Shown in pieces: positions 1-8,354 of a stretch of 55,870 nucleotides of DNA. Source of the stretch: an uncultured Chlorobiaceae bacterium (lineage in GTDB: Bacteria; Bacteroidota; Chlorobiia; Chlorobiales; Chlorobiaceae). The notes under the pieces are model-generated. The model was not told the DNA's origin. It saw only the letters and a program-made list of their open reading frames with translations, and ran no database searches. The first letter of the stretch is position 1. Each line of letters opens with the position of its first letter. Position numbers and translations under genes: made by a program. The DNA is taken from contig CAJAIK010000115.1 of assembly GCA_903939765.1 (NCBI GenBank), forward strand, positions 1-55,870. The letters run 5' to 3'.

Positions 1-43
1 CATTCCTTATAATACATACGTACACGTTAAAAAGCAAGAAAAA

Positions 44-69
44 AGCACGATTTTTCTGGAAATCGTGCT
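44..69 (-). terminator. Intrinsic terminator of the truncated methyltransferase gene
   Basis: A perfect 10-bp inverted repeat (AGCACGATTT / AAATCGTGCT) with a 6-nt loop lies here. Read on the minus strand it is followed by a T-rich run (TTTTCTTGCTTTTT). It sits about 45 bp past the stop of the minus-strand fragment at 115-357, so that fragment has its own terminator. Confidence 0.75.
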
Positions 70-114
70 CATGTGGCGATGTTTTTCAGTTAAGGTGTGC
101 GCTTTATCCGACTT

Positions 115-357
115 TCAGGTTATAATCTGAAGCATCCCTTCCTGTAAATCGGCAGCGATAATCCGTCCGAATTTACCGACCATCCGGACCATCTCAAGAG
201 AGAAAAAGCCCGGGCCGCATCCGACATCCAGAACCGTCATCCCTTCAGCAATATATGGACTCAGAATTTTCTGAGGATTCTGCAGCCATCTTCGAATGCT
301 ATTATCGAGAGAGCCTGACAAGGCAACCGGACATACAAGCGTATTGATTTTTTTCAT
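115..357 (-). pseudogene. Truncated class I SAM-dependent methyltransferase (N-terminal 80 residues)
   Basis: The 80-residue product carries the N-terminus of a small class I methyltransferase, including motif I (VLDVGCGPG, about residues 42-50) and the start of motif II (AADLQEGMLQ). A TGA stop follows at once. Family members of this type usually run to about 190-200 residues, so the acceptor-side half of the Rossmann fold and the rest of the active site are missing. I could not see the missing half in the downstream frames before the terminator at 44-69. The start is supported by a good Shine-Dalgarno sequence (AAGGAG, about 8 nt upstream of the ATG at 357). It is most likely a broken gene that is still transcribed. 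A functional mini-protein is possible but less likely. Confidence 0.6.
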
Positions 358-552
358 TTCAGCTTTCTCCTTTTAAGGGCTACAGTGAAGCCGATCAGGG
401 GGCTAATCGATGCGCTTCCGAGATGAACGCGTCGCTCACAGAGAAAATCCTTAATTGATAAACGGCCCCACCACCGAGCATCAGGCTCAAGATGGAACGC
501 GTGAACGCGGCCCATTTTGTAGCTCTGGATGTTCTTGTTGGCCAGTCGTCAA

Positions 553-3093
553 TCAATGCGTGTCCATACTCCGCTGGCCTCTCAGCACTTCTCGTACCTT
601 GTTGGCCAAAGCATCGCGGGTAAAGGGTTTGGCCAAAAAGTGTCTACCCTTATCAAGAATGCCGTGATGAGCAATGACGTCTGCCGTGTAGCCGGAGACG
701 TACAGGCATGCCAAACCCGGTTGCATCTCGGACAGTTTCGTGGCGAGGTCTATCCCGTTCATGCCGGGCATAACCACATCGGTGATCAACAGGTGAATCA
801 CGCCGCGATACCCCGCGGACTGACGCAAGGCATCGTCCGGGGCTTTCGCAGTCAGTACGTTGTACCCGAGAGCTTGCAGAAGGAGGCCTGTAGTCGAGCG
901 GACGCTCTTCTCATCCTCGACGAGCATGATTGTTTCGGTCCCGCCCGGCAGCTCCCGCGGACCTCCAACGTCCTTCGCCTCTCCCGACCCCTTGGCATGA
1001 TGCGGGAAGTAGATCCGAAAGGTCGTGCCTTTACCCGGCTCACTGCAAACATTAACGCAACCTTCATTCTGCTTGACGATCCCGTAGATCGTTGCCAGCC
1101 CTAACCCGGTACCCTTGCCTGCAGGTTTTGTGGTGAAGAAGGGCTCGAAGATGTGAGCCATCGTCTCGCAATCCATGCCGCAACCGGAATCGCTGACAGC
1201 CAACATGACGTAGGCACCGGGAGTAGTTCCCTCGTGCTCGGCGCAATAGGCTGCGTCGAAAAAGGTGTTTCCGGTCTCGACTATGAGTTTCCCTACGCCA
1301 GCAATGGCGTCACGGGCGTTGACCGCAAGATTGGCCAGTATCTGGTCAACTTGAGAGGGATCCATCTTTACTCGTGAATCCCGCGCTTGCGGTCTCCAGA
1401 CCAACTCGACGTCCTCGCCGACCAACCGATGTAGCAACTTGAGCGTTGCTTCCACATGTTCGTTCAGTTCAAAGAGCACCGGTACTATGGTCTGCTTGCT
1501 GGCAAAGGCGAGCAACTGGCGCGTAATGCCTGCGGAGCGCTCAGCCGCGTCCATAATTTCATCCAGATGGGTGCAGGCCGGGTTCTCGCTTCCCAGCGCA
1601 TCTCGACACAACTCTGTATTGCCCATAATGCTCATCAGCAGATTGTTGAAGTCATGCGCCACGCCGCCCGCCAGCCGCCCGACAGACTCCATCTTCTGTG
1701 CCTGCCGCAGTTGCGCCTCGAGATTCGTCCGCTCCCTCTCCGCCTCCCGCCGCCCCGTGATGTTGCGAACGAAGACCAGGTGTCCGTCCTGCCCCTGGAA
1801 CCGGATAGCGACTGCAGTCGTCTCGACGGGGACTCGGGTACCATCGAGGCGCAGATAGTCCTGTTCCATCGGCAGGGCCGCGATTCCTGTTTCGCATTGG
1901 GCTTGGATGCGTTCCTGGATGACGTCATGGTACTCCGGCAAGATGCGCCCGATAAATGGCTGGCCCAGGATATCTTCGGTTTGCACCGCACCGACCAGGT
2001 TCACCATGGCCTGGTTGACATATTGGAAGGTGCCCGCGCATTGGACAAAGACGGCCTCGGGCGCCCCCTCGATCAACGAGCGGAACCGCTCTTCACTCTC
2101 ACGCAGGGCTGTCTCCGCCCGCTTGCGCTCGCTGATGTTCTCCGTGAAGATGACGATCCCGCCGACCCCGCCGCCGCTGTCGCGCCAAGGATGCATCTCC
2201 CAGCGCAGATAATGGACGGAACCGTCGGCCCGTTCAAAAAGATCGTCGTCGCCTCGTGCCATCTCGCCCTCCAGCCCGCGGCGATGGATCTGCTTCAACT
2301 CCTCACCGATCTCGGGAAATATCTCATAGTGCGAGCGTCCGAGAATCTCCCGACCCTCAAGGCCGAAGTCTGCGAGCCAGCGATGGCTGACCGCCAGGTA
2401 GCTCATGTCACGGTCGAACATGGCCAGGGCTGCAGGTGCATGCTCGATGAACAGCCGCAGCCGCTCCTCACTCTCACGCAACGCCACTTCGGCCTTCTTG
2501 CGCTCGGTGACATCCACCATTGTTCCCAGAATGCACTGCTCGCCGTCCAGTTCTGTCAGTTGCAGGTAGACCGACAAGTCGCGGACATCGCCATTCTTGC
2601 AGCGCCCCTGCATCGTGACGACCACATGCTCTTTTTCGCGCAGTTCTGTGATCACCTGCGCACGATTGCCGGAGTGCCACAGCCCCAGTTGCTCCGCGGT
2701 GCTTCCGATGACATCCTCCTTCGGGTAGCCATAAAGCTGAGCAAAGGCTTCGTTAATGTCCACAAACATGCTGTCGCGCAGCCGGCTGATGGAAATCGCG
2801 ATCGGGCTCTCCTTGAAGATCGTTGCGAAGCGCGTTTCGCTCTTCTGGAGCAGTTCCGTCGCTCTTCGGATTTGGCGAAAATACCGATTCAGCCACCAGC
2901 CCAGCAACATTGCCGTGACCAGCACGTAGAACCAGCCCTTGACATTTTCCAGCGCCGCAGCCAGGACCTCGTCATGCACGAAATGGTGCAACAGCCAGCC
3001 AGAGCAGAGTATCCACAGTGCACCTATGAAGGCATAGACCGTAGCAATCTTCAGGGCCGCCGATCGTGTCGGCGCATGGTCATTCGGGTTCAT
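553..3093 (-). CDS. Membrane-anchored hybrid sensor histidine kinase with three PAS domains and a receiver domain
   Basis: Sensor kinase of about 846 residues. Two N-terminal hydrophobic helices (about 15-40 and 53-72) enclose a very short periplasmic loop. Three PAS domains follow (about 85-200, 210-325 and 335-455), the first two joined by the repeated linker ALRESEERxR. The dimerisation helix carries the phospho-acceptor His in GGVAHDFNNLL (about 480). The ATPase domain has the N-box region (NLAVNARDAI), DSGCGM and GTGLGLAT. A C-terminal receiver domain has the phospho-accepting Asp in TDVVMPGMNG. The input is probably cytoplasmic, via PAS ligands or redox. ATG at 3093 is preferred over the adjoining GTG at 3096. 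No response regulator or target gene lies next to it. Its base composition is visibly more G+C-rich than its neighbours, which suggests acquisition by transfer. Confidence 0.93.
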   Translation of the reverse strand: MNPNDHAPTRSAALKIATVYAFIGALWILCSGWLLHHFVHDEVLAAALENVKGWFYVLVTAMLLGWWLNRYFRQIRRATELLQKSETRFATIFKESPIAISISRLRDSMFVDINEAFAQLYGYPKEDVIGSTAEQLGLWHSGNRAQVITELREKEHVVVTMQGRCKNGDVRDLSVYLQLTELDGEQCILGTMVDVTERKKAEVALRESEERLRLFIEHAPAALAMFDRDMSYLAVSHRWLADFGLEGREILGRSHYEIFPEIGEELKQIHRRGLEGEMARGDDDLFERADGSVHYLRWEMHPWRDSGGGVGGIVIFTENISERKRAETALRESEERFRSLIEGAPEAVFVQCAGTFQYVNQAMVNLVGAVQTEDILGQPFIGRILPEYHDVIQERIQAQCETGIAALPMEQDYLRLDGTRVPVETTAVAIRFQGQDGHLVFVRNITGRREAERERTNLEAQLRQAQKMESVGRLAGGVAHDFNNLLMSIMGNTELCRDALGSENPACTHLDEIMDAAERSAGITRQLLAFASKQTIVPVLFELNEHVEATLKLLHRLVGEDVELVWRPQARDSRVKMDPSQVDQILANLAVNARDAIAGVGKLIVETGNTFFDAAYCAEHEGTTPGAYVMLAVSDSGCGMDCETMAHIFEPFFTTKPAGKGTGLGLATIYGIVKQNEGCVNVCSEPGKGTTFRIYFPHHAKGSGEAKDVGGPRELPGGTETIMLVEDEKSVRSTTGLLLQALGYNVLTAKAPDDALRQSAGYRGVIHLLITDVVMPGMNGIDLATKLSEMQPGLACLYVSGYTADVIAHHGILDKGRHFLAKPFTRDALANKVREVLRGQRSMDTH

Positions 3094-3096
3094 CAC

Positions 3097-3574
3097 ACGT
3101 CATCTCGTTTGTTCCCCTTCTATTTTGTATGGGGCGAACATCAGTTTAGACTGATCTGCCTAATTCGATGAAAACTTCAAAAGTATTCAAGAAATCCTGT
3201 TAAACTCTTTTTTTTATAAAAAAATAGTGAATAAACCCACCATTTATCACTTCAGTTTATACTGATCTTTCTAAACCGACAAATGGCTGCATCACGACTT
3301 GTTTTTTGGCTTCGACCACAGCAAGAGGCTTGCCATCCCTTCCAAGCAGCACATCTGCCTGCAAATGCGTGACTATTCATATGTTTGGCAGGGATCAGCC
3401 TATTCCACCTTTTCCAGGAGTTATGACTGGTGAATCATGGCATCCATTTCATGGGTAAACAGAAAAGCGATGCAAAGAGAGAAAATAATCCTCTTCAGCT
3501 CTCTTGCATAACATTTTTCATCGTACCACTTGAGCAGAGTTCCTGAACCATCGCGTTCGGGAAGGGATAATTTT
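3097..3574. other. Gene-free spacer with an imperfect 23-bp direct repeat
   Basis: There is no coding signal here. The stretch lies upstream of the kinase and downstream of the SDR gene, both on the minus strand. It contains two copies of TCAGTTTAnACTGATCTnnCTAA at 3141-3163 and 3252-3274 (three mismatches, 111 bp apart). Each begins with the inverted repeat TCAGT-N4-ACTGA. AT-rich tracts lie between them. The position just ahead of the kinase start fits an operator pair, but this is inference. Confidence 0.5.
3141..3274. repeat. Pair of 23-bp direct repeats, each containing TCAGT-N4-ACTGA
   Basis: The units at 3141-3163 and 3252-3274 match at 20 of 23 positions. The first 14 bases of each form a dyad (TCAGT...ACTGA). 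The first copy is about 50 bp upstream of the kinase start at 3093. They could be a two-site operator or the ends of a lost small element. Confidence 0.5.
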
Positions 3575-4291
3575 TTATATCCTCAGGTAAATAAAGTCAG
3601 GTAACACCTTCAGGAGCCATGCTACTACGCACCAACGCTTTGTCACACAGGCATGGTTCTTTCTGCTTCTGATAACCCTGAAAATTTGCAGCGCAGCTTT
3701 CTCTACTGGCGCCACCCAAAACAGGCCGCCACCTTGTGCCATTGCGGTATCAACAAACCCTGGCATAATCTCTGTCACGGTGATTGGTAATTTCAACTTG
3801 ACCACCTTCTTTCTCAGCCCTTCCAGATAATTCGAGACAAAAGCCTTCGATGCAGCATAAGCTGGGCTACTCTCACCACCCCTCAGGGCAGCAAGAGAGG
3901 AAATACCAACCAAATGGCCTGACCCTTGCGTCATGAAGTGTTCCATTGCCACATTTGCCATAGCAGCAAAACCAGTGACATTGACGCTGATTATGGATCT
4001 CTCTTTTTCCCATTCAAGGTCGGTATTGATGAATCCAACACCTGAACTTATGACAACAAGATCAACCCCGTTCATCTGATGAATAAGTTCCTGGAGAAGA
4101 TGCATCGCCTGAGATGGTTGAGAAACATCGATTTGCTTTGTGAAGGAAGAGAGCGCGACTTCTTGCTGGAGGCTCGATAAAAGTTCAATACGCCTGCCAA
4201 CGAGTCCAAGAGAATACCCGTTTTTTGCGAGCATTTTTGCAAGCTCCCGTCCGATTCCGGATGATGCCCCGATAATAATCGCTTTATGCAT
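3575..4291 (-). CDS. Short-chain dehydrogenase/reductase (classical SDR)
   Basis: A 238-residue classical SDR and predicted cytosolic NAD(P)H-dependent oxidoreductase. It has the N-terminal cofactor motif GASSGIG (about 8-14), an NVTG stretch in the central sheet, the catalytic Ser region (VGISSLA) and the YAASK active-site motif (about 145-149). A PG motif after the active site (MPGFVDTAM) is typical of the family. The substrate cannot be told from sequence. It lies 60 bp downstream of the methyltransferase at 4352-5128 on the same strand and is probably co-transcribed. The C-terminal tail (VVAWLLKVLPDFIYL) is hydrophobic and may associate with the membrane. Family confidence is high; specific function is unknown. 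Confidence 0.9.
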   Translation of the reverse strand: MHKAIIIGASSGIGRELAKMLAKNGYSLGLVGRRIELLSSLQQEVALSSFTKQIDVSQPSQAMHLLQELIHQMNGVDLVVISSGVGFINTDLEWEKERSIISVNVTGFAAMANVAMEHFMTQGSGHLVGISSLAALRGGESSPAYAASKAFVSNYLEGLRKKVVKLKLPITVTEIMPGFVDTAMAQGGGLFWVAPVEKAALQIFRVIRSRKNHACVTKRWCVVAWLLKVLPDFIYLRI

Positions 4292-4351
4292 AACAGTTAA
4301 ATTTAACCATGCAGAAAGGAGTAAGGCTGAACGCCGATTCAGGCTTGAAAG

Positions 4352-5128
4352 TCATTTTTTTGCGAGCACGTTGATGCGTCGGAATGTTTCAAAACACCTT
4401 CCGTCAGCCTGGCATGTTTTCTGAATCATGCGCCCAATCACAAACTGACGGAAATCCTCTTTGTGTTCCTCAGGCATGAGTTTCATAAATGGCACCAGAC
4501 TTGGCAGATCGATCCATTTTGTCATTGTTTCTGAATCTGCAAAGAAGCGGTCGGCGTTTTCACTCCACACTCGTGATTCCGTAAATGGAATGCTGCGCAC
4601 GAGCAGTTCATATTCCTCAATAGTTGGCATATACCATGGCCATACAAAATCGGAGAAATAAGAGGCGAACTGCGGTTTTTTTATAGCCTCTTTCACAACA
4701 TTGAAAAAATTCGCACAGTTGCCGTCCCCGGCAAAATTGAATCTCAGAACTCCGCCACGTTTGAGGGCGCAAAACACCTTACCGAGCAAAGCATCATGAT
4801 TCTTAATCCAGTGCAACGCAGCATTAGAGAAAATAATATCGAACTCGTTCTCAAAATTCAGGTCGTTAATATCGCGGACTTCAAAAGACAAGTTCTCTGT
4901 CTGATATGACTTGGCAATTTCAATCATGCCGTGAGAAGCATCAATCCCAACAACGGCACCTTGTGGCGCAAGCACCGCCAGTTGTGCGGTCAGCGCACCA
5001 TCACCGCATCCGAGATCAAGAATGCGCTCGGTTCCAGAAACAGGCAATTCATGGATCAGCTTCGCCCCCCACTCTTTTTGGTGGGCCGATGCCTCTTTAT
5101 ATTTATTTCCGTCGAATTCGTATGCCAT
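4352..5128 (-). CDS. Class I SAM-dependent methyltransferase (trans-aconitate methyltransferase-like)
   Basis: A 258-residue cytosolic methyltransferase. Motif I is ILDLGCGDGALT (about 35-46), the acidic residue ending strand 2 is in VGIDAS, motif II is IIFSNAALHW and motif III is LKRGGVLRF. The overall plan and the IIFSNAALHWI motif resemble Tam/UbiE-like enzymes that methylate small carboxylates or isoprenoids. The frame stays open far upstream to 6376, but that extension runs antisense through another methyltransferase gene. I therefore start at the ATG at 5128 (MAYEFDGNKYKEAS), where family similarity begins. The SDR gene lies 60 bp downstream on the same strand. Confidence 0.88.
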   Translation of the reverse strand: MAYEFDGNKYKEASAHQKEWGAKLIHELPVSGTERILDLGCGDGALTAQLAVLAPQGAVVGIDASHGMIEIAKSYQTENLSFEVRDINDLNFENEFDIIFSNAALHWIKNHDALLGKVFCALKRGGVLRFNFAGDGNCANFFNVVKEAIKKPQFASYFSDFVWPWYMPTIEEYELLVRSIPFTESRVWSENADRFFADSETMTKWIDLPSLVPFMKLMPEEHKEDFRQFVIGRMIQKTCQADGRCFETFRRINVLAKK

Positions 5129-5551
5129 ATCTTGAGTAAGCCTGACGATCAAAATCACCGAGACTCTGTAAGCGAATGGGGCCAAGCCAAAATTCAGCCA
5201 GATTTTCAGTGTGTAATTATCGAAGTATAACAAACAATTGCAGCTCATCAAACACTTTGCGTACCCTCCTCTGCCGCGTGAAGCATCGGTAAGAGCCGGT
5301 GAACTTCCTGCTTCCTTCCCTCTGGACAAATTTCTGGCTGCAAATATCCGATTTATTGAAAATTGCTCATGCCATTTACCAGCAATTGCCGTTATTGAGG
5401 TAACAAATACTGCGAATGGTTGCCCCGGTTGCTTCCCCGATTGCACCGTCCCGTCGAACCGGGCTGAACGCAGCTCTCTCTGGTTTGCGCATGGCACGGT
5501 CGTGCACCCCGGCATTAAAGGATTAATATCAAACGGTAGTACATCTTCGAT
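5129..5551. other. Spacer between divergent methyltransferase genes
   Basis: About 420 bp separate two divergently transcribed methyltransferase genes, so both promoters should lie here. Long frames are open on both strands (minus from 6376, plus 5238-5555), but neither has a domain I recognise or a convincing ribosome site. The stretch 5260-5520 is more G+C-rich than the flanks and may be a decayed piece of a gene. I saw no transposase motif. Confidence 0.4.
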
Positions 5552-6244
5552 ATGAAAACAGACCCTATCTACATCTTCCGCAAAACCTGGGCCACCTACC
5601 AGAAGGTCATCAACAACAACCTGATGTTTCACCGCGAAACCCTTACTGCTGTAAGAAAGCTGCTCGAGAGCCGCCCAGGACCGCTCAATGTTCTCGACCT
5701 GGGATGTGGAGATGCCACCCATATCGGCAAAATACTGAACCCCGGTCAAGTGGCGGAGTACTGCGGATGCGATCTTTCCCCCTACGCTCTCGATGTTGCC
5801 CGAAAGAATCTGGAGCCGCTGGGAATCCGTGTGAATCTGCTCTGCAGGGACATGGTCGCCGTGCTGAAGGAGGCTCCCGAGAACCATTTTGACGTGGTCT
5901 ATTCCGGCTACGCCTTGCACCACCTGACCATCGAGGAAAAACAGACTTTTTTCACCCAATGCCAGCGTACCCTTCGCGAGAATGGTTGCGTCATTCTGGT
6001 GGATGTCATGCTCGAAGAGCAGCAGACCCGGCCGGCATATCTCGATAGTTACAACGGGATGGTGGCGACGCGTTGGGAGGCCCTGACCACTCACGAACGG
6101 GATCAGGTGCAGGAACACATAAGAAACTGCGATTTCCCCGAAACTCCGACTGCCATTCAGACCTTGGCCAATAACGCTGGACTGACGACCAGCCAGAGGC
6201 TGGAAAAATATACGTGGCACGAAGCCTGGTGCTATTGGGCATAG
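5552..6244 (+). CDS. Class I SAM-dependent methyltransferase
   Basis: A 230-residue methyltransferase. SAM-binding motif I is VLDLGCGDATHIG (about 48-60), strand 2 ends in CGCDLSPYA, motif II is FDVVYSGYALHHL (about 112-124) and a motif III-like stretch is LRENGCVILVDVM (about 139-151). It is closest in layout to the Methyltransf_12/UbiE-like group. The C-terminal part (TTHERDQVQEHIRNCDFPE...) resembles the lid region that determines the substrate in these enzymes. The ATG at 5552 lacks a strong Shine-Dalgarno sequence. It is divergent from the methyltransferase at 4352-5128 and unrelated to it outside the fold. Substrate unknown. Confidence 0.88.
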   Translation: MKTDPIYIFRKTWATYQKVINNNLMFHRETLTAVRKLLESRPGPLNVLDLGCGDATHIGKILNPGQVAEYCGCDLSPYALDVARKNLEPLGIRVNLLCRDMVAVLKEAPENHFDVVYSGYALHHLTIEEKQTFFTQCQRTLRENGCVILVDVMLEEQQTRPAYLDSYNGMVATRWEALTTHERDQVQEHIRNCDFPETPTAIQTLANNAGLTTSQRLEKYTWHEAWCYWA

Positions 6245-6768
6245 GAATTCTGCACTTATAGAGATAGCCTCCTTTTGGCAATTTCCTGATTGAGTCTGGT
6301 GGCAGCCACCGAAAACAGCAGAGTGAAGATCACTGCATCCTGTATAAAGTGGACTGCCCACGCCAAGGCTATACATCTATTGATTGACTTTTTATTTAGT
6401 TCAGTCAATATTGTGGCTTTCAAATACCCCTAAGACGACACACCGTCTTTGTTCTCCATATTCGTGAAAATGAGAGCCAACCAGTCTTAAAATATAACGG
6501 GTTGTATGCTTCGTCTGTACTATAAAACTACCCTTGCAGAAATCTTTTATTCAATCATTTTTGTATAAAAAACCACAATATAGATAAACTACAAGATGGA
6601 TTGAATAAAATAATCAAAAAAAAGACACCAATCATTCCTTCAGCACACACACAAAGCATACAACGAGAATGCCAATTAATATCATATTATATAACTACTT
6701 AACCATAAATCAACTATAGGGCTTTATACAAAAAAATACTGTAACAGGGCGATCCGAAAACAGTAAAA

Positions 6769-6826
6769 CAATACGTATTGACACTATTATGTAAAAATAT
6801 AGTACTTACAATATTACAATAAGTAC
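6769..6826. repeat. Palindrome CAATACGTATTG and inverted repeat GTACTTA-N11-TAAGTAC
   Basis: A perfect 12-bp palindrome (6769-6780) is followed 21 bp later by a 7-bp inverted repeat with an 11-nt spacer (6802-6808 and 6820-6826). The same hexamers recur in swapped order at 7621-7632. The site is gene-free and AT-rich, consistent with a protein-binding region. Confidence 0.5.
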
Positions 6827-7515
6827 AAAACGAGTAACGAATCAATATGCCGAACTGGGGTGCTGCGTTCCCGGAAAAGAGTGTTGATATATCCCCACCA
6901 GTTAACGACAAATGCCATAGACCACAACTCTTGCGCTACTGCCTGACAATGATGCTTTGTTATAAATAATATTCGGGTATTCATGACCCCTATCCTGCCT
7001 TTACCTGCGACACTTGATGGTTCTGATCTTCGAAATGATATTGCACAAAAAATATTCCGAACGATACCGGGACAGCACGAAACCGAACGTTGTGACAAAA
7101 TGAGGAAGCAGACACCCGCCATTGTCCGTAACTTGAACAAGCATGAACGTATGCCCGCTTCCCGCCGGGAACAGCAAGTATGAGTATTAATTGTATTCAA
7201 GTATCTGAGTGACCCGGGCAGAGTTTACCGCTCGAAACGAGGGAGAAAGCAAGATGTCGGAAGAAATCACAATGCACTGACTCTTCAATGCAGCGCATCA
7301 AAATCGCCGAACGCTCCGTTGTATTGCCGGCAAGATCAAAAAAAATTTCTAATAAATATGAGAACTTCACTCCCCAACCACTCTGAAGTTTCCAGAATAT
7401 CTTTCTTAATGGTACGTCACAGGCTGCACAAAAAAAGAAAATCGCACGCTTCAACATGACACAAATTATCATTAATTTATTTTATTTAATAGCGTTATTG
7501 GTTTATAATACAATC

Positions 7516-7669
7516 TGTAATAAAGTAACGATGTAATAAACTCAAGCTTTCCATACCTATTGTAATCTCTCATTAAAAACACATTTACAGCATAACATAA
7601 TACAGTTTTTCATGATCACTGTATTGCAATACTGGTGTAATAATATTATGTTATAAGGATTTCATTACA
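7516..7669. promoter_or_regulatory. TGTAAT-box cluster upstream of parA (candidate operator or centromere)
   Basis: There are four forward TGTAAT boxes (7516, 7532, 7561 and 7636) and one inverted box (ATTACA, 7664-7669) within 155 bp. The perfect palindrome GTATTGCAATAC (7621-7632) lies among them. A TATAAT hexamer (7504-7509) just before the first pair could be a -10 element. Partition operons of the ParA-plus-RHH type are normally autoregulated through short repeats upstream of parA, which double as, or neighbour, the centromere. That role is inferred. Confidence 0.45.
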
Positions 7670-7703
7670 GCTTTTCTTCAGGAACACAATAATTCATGAC
7701 TCC

Positions 7704-8330
7704 ATGAAAATAATTGCCATGATATCGCAGAAAGGCGGGGCAGGCAAAACCACCCTGGCAATCAACCTTGCTGTGGTGGCTGAGAGCCAGGGGCATTCGT
7801 GTGTTGTTATCGATATAGACCCTCAGGGCAGTGCGATGGGGTGGCAAGACACCCGCACAAAAGAGAGCCCTGTCGTTATTTCAGCACAGCCGATCCGCAT
7901 TAATGCAATCCTACAAACAGCTCACGAGCATGGGGCCAATCTTGTTATTATCGACACAGCACCTCATTCGGATGCCGCTGCATTGCAGGTGGCACGGGCT
8001 GCTGATTTGGTGATTATCCCCTGCAAGCCCTCGATTCTTGATTTGCGTGCCATTGCAACGTCGGTCGATATTGCTGCCATGGCAAAAAAACCGGCAGTCG
8101 CCATTCTGAATTCAGTTCCGCCAAGAGGCTCACTCACCGAGGAGGCTCTTGAGGCAATAAAATGTTACGACCTGAAAATCATCCCTGAATATCTCGGCCA
8201 GCGAGCTGCTTTTGTGCACTCTTTAACGGTAGGGCTGGGTGTCATTGAATATGAGCCTGCAGGAAAAGCAGCCCAGGAGATACAGAGCGTATATCAGTGG
8301 ATTTGCCGCTTTATTGATATAAAAAAATAA
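7704..8330 (+). CDS. parA: ParA/MinD-type partition ATPase
   Basis: A 208-residue ParA-family ATPase of the short, HTH-less (type Ib) class. The deviant Walker A motif is KGGAGKTT (residues 10-17), with the second signature lysine at 10. The Walker A' region is VVIDIDPQGSAMGW, Walker B is LVIIDTAPHSD and a further motif is LVIIPCKPSILDLRA. Such proteins bind DNA non-specifically as ATP dimers and move a centromere complex. The next gene, 24 bp downstream, encodes a small ribbon-helix-helix protein, as in ParA-ParG pairs of plasmids. No replication initiator is present, so this is an orphan, plasmid-like cassette in a chromosomal setting. The start ATG at 7704 has only a weak ribosome site. 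Confidence 0.92.
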   Translation: MKIIAMISQKGGAGKTTLAINLAVVAESQGHSCVVIDIDPQGSAMGWQDTRTKESPVVISAQPIRINAILQTAHEHGANLVIIDTAPHSDAAALQVARAADLVIIPCKPSILDLRAIATSVDIAAMAKKPAVAILNSVPPRGSLTEEALEAIKCYDLKIIPEYLGQRAAFVHSLTVGLGVIEYEPAGKAAQEIQSVYQWICRFIDIKK

Positions 8331-8354
8331 TTTACAGCGAACGGAGAATATACC

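Larger units (their letters stand above)
6245..7703. other. AT-rich 1.46-kb region without a recognisable gene
   Basis: I see no credible gene. Several short frames (for example plus 6983-7183 and minus 6814-7200) lack domains, ribosome sites and normal codon bias. The region is strongly AT-rich between 6360 and 6830 and between 7440 and 7690. It holds two perfect 12-bp palindromes built from the same hexamers (CAATAC|GTATTG at 6769-6780 and GTATTG|CAATAC at 7621-7632). It also holds an inverted repeat GTACTTA-N11-TAAGTAC (6802-6826) and a cluster of TGTAAT boxes (7516-7669). These features lie directly upstream of the ParA gene and may form a partition or operator site. Confidence 0.55.

Noticed and set aside
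1456-3171. 571-residue open frame on the plus strand inside the hybrid kinase
   Set aside because: It is a shadow of the G+C-rich kinase gene on the other strand, with no domain or ribosome site.
5129-6376. N-terminal extension of the methyltransferase at 4352-5128 to a 674-residue protein
   Set aside because: The extension runs antisense through the real methyltransferase gene at 5552-6244, has no domain, and family similarity begins exactly at the ATG at 5128.
6778-6803. Sigma-70 promoter TTGACA ... TATAGT
   Set aside because: The spacer is only 14 bp, and no gene follows within several hundred bases.
6814-7472. Three short frames upstream of parA (minus 6814-7200, plus 6983-7183, minus 7197-7472)
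   Set aside because: They have no domains or ribosome sites and overlap each other, and composition is that of non-coding DNA.
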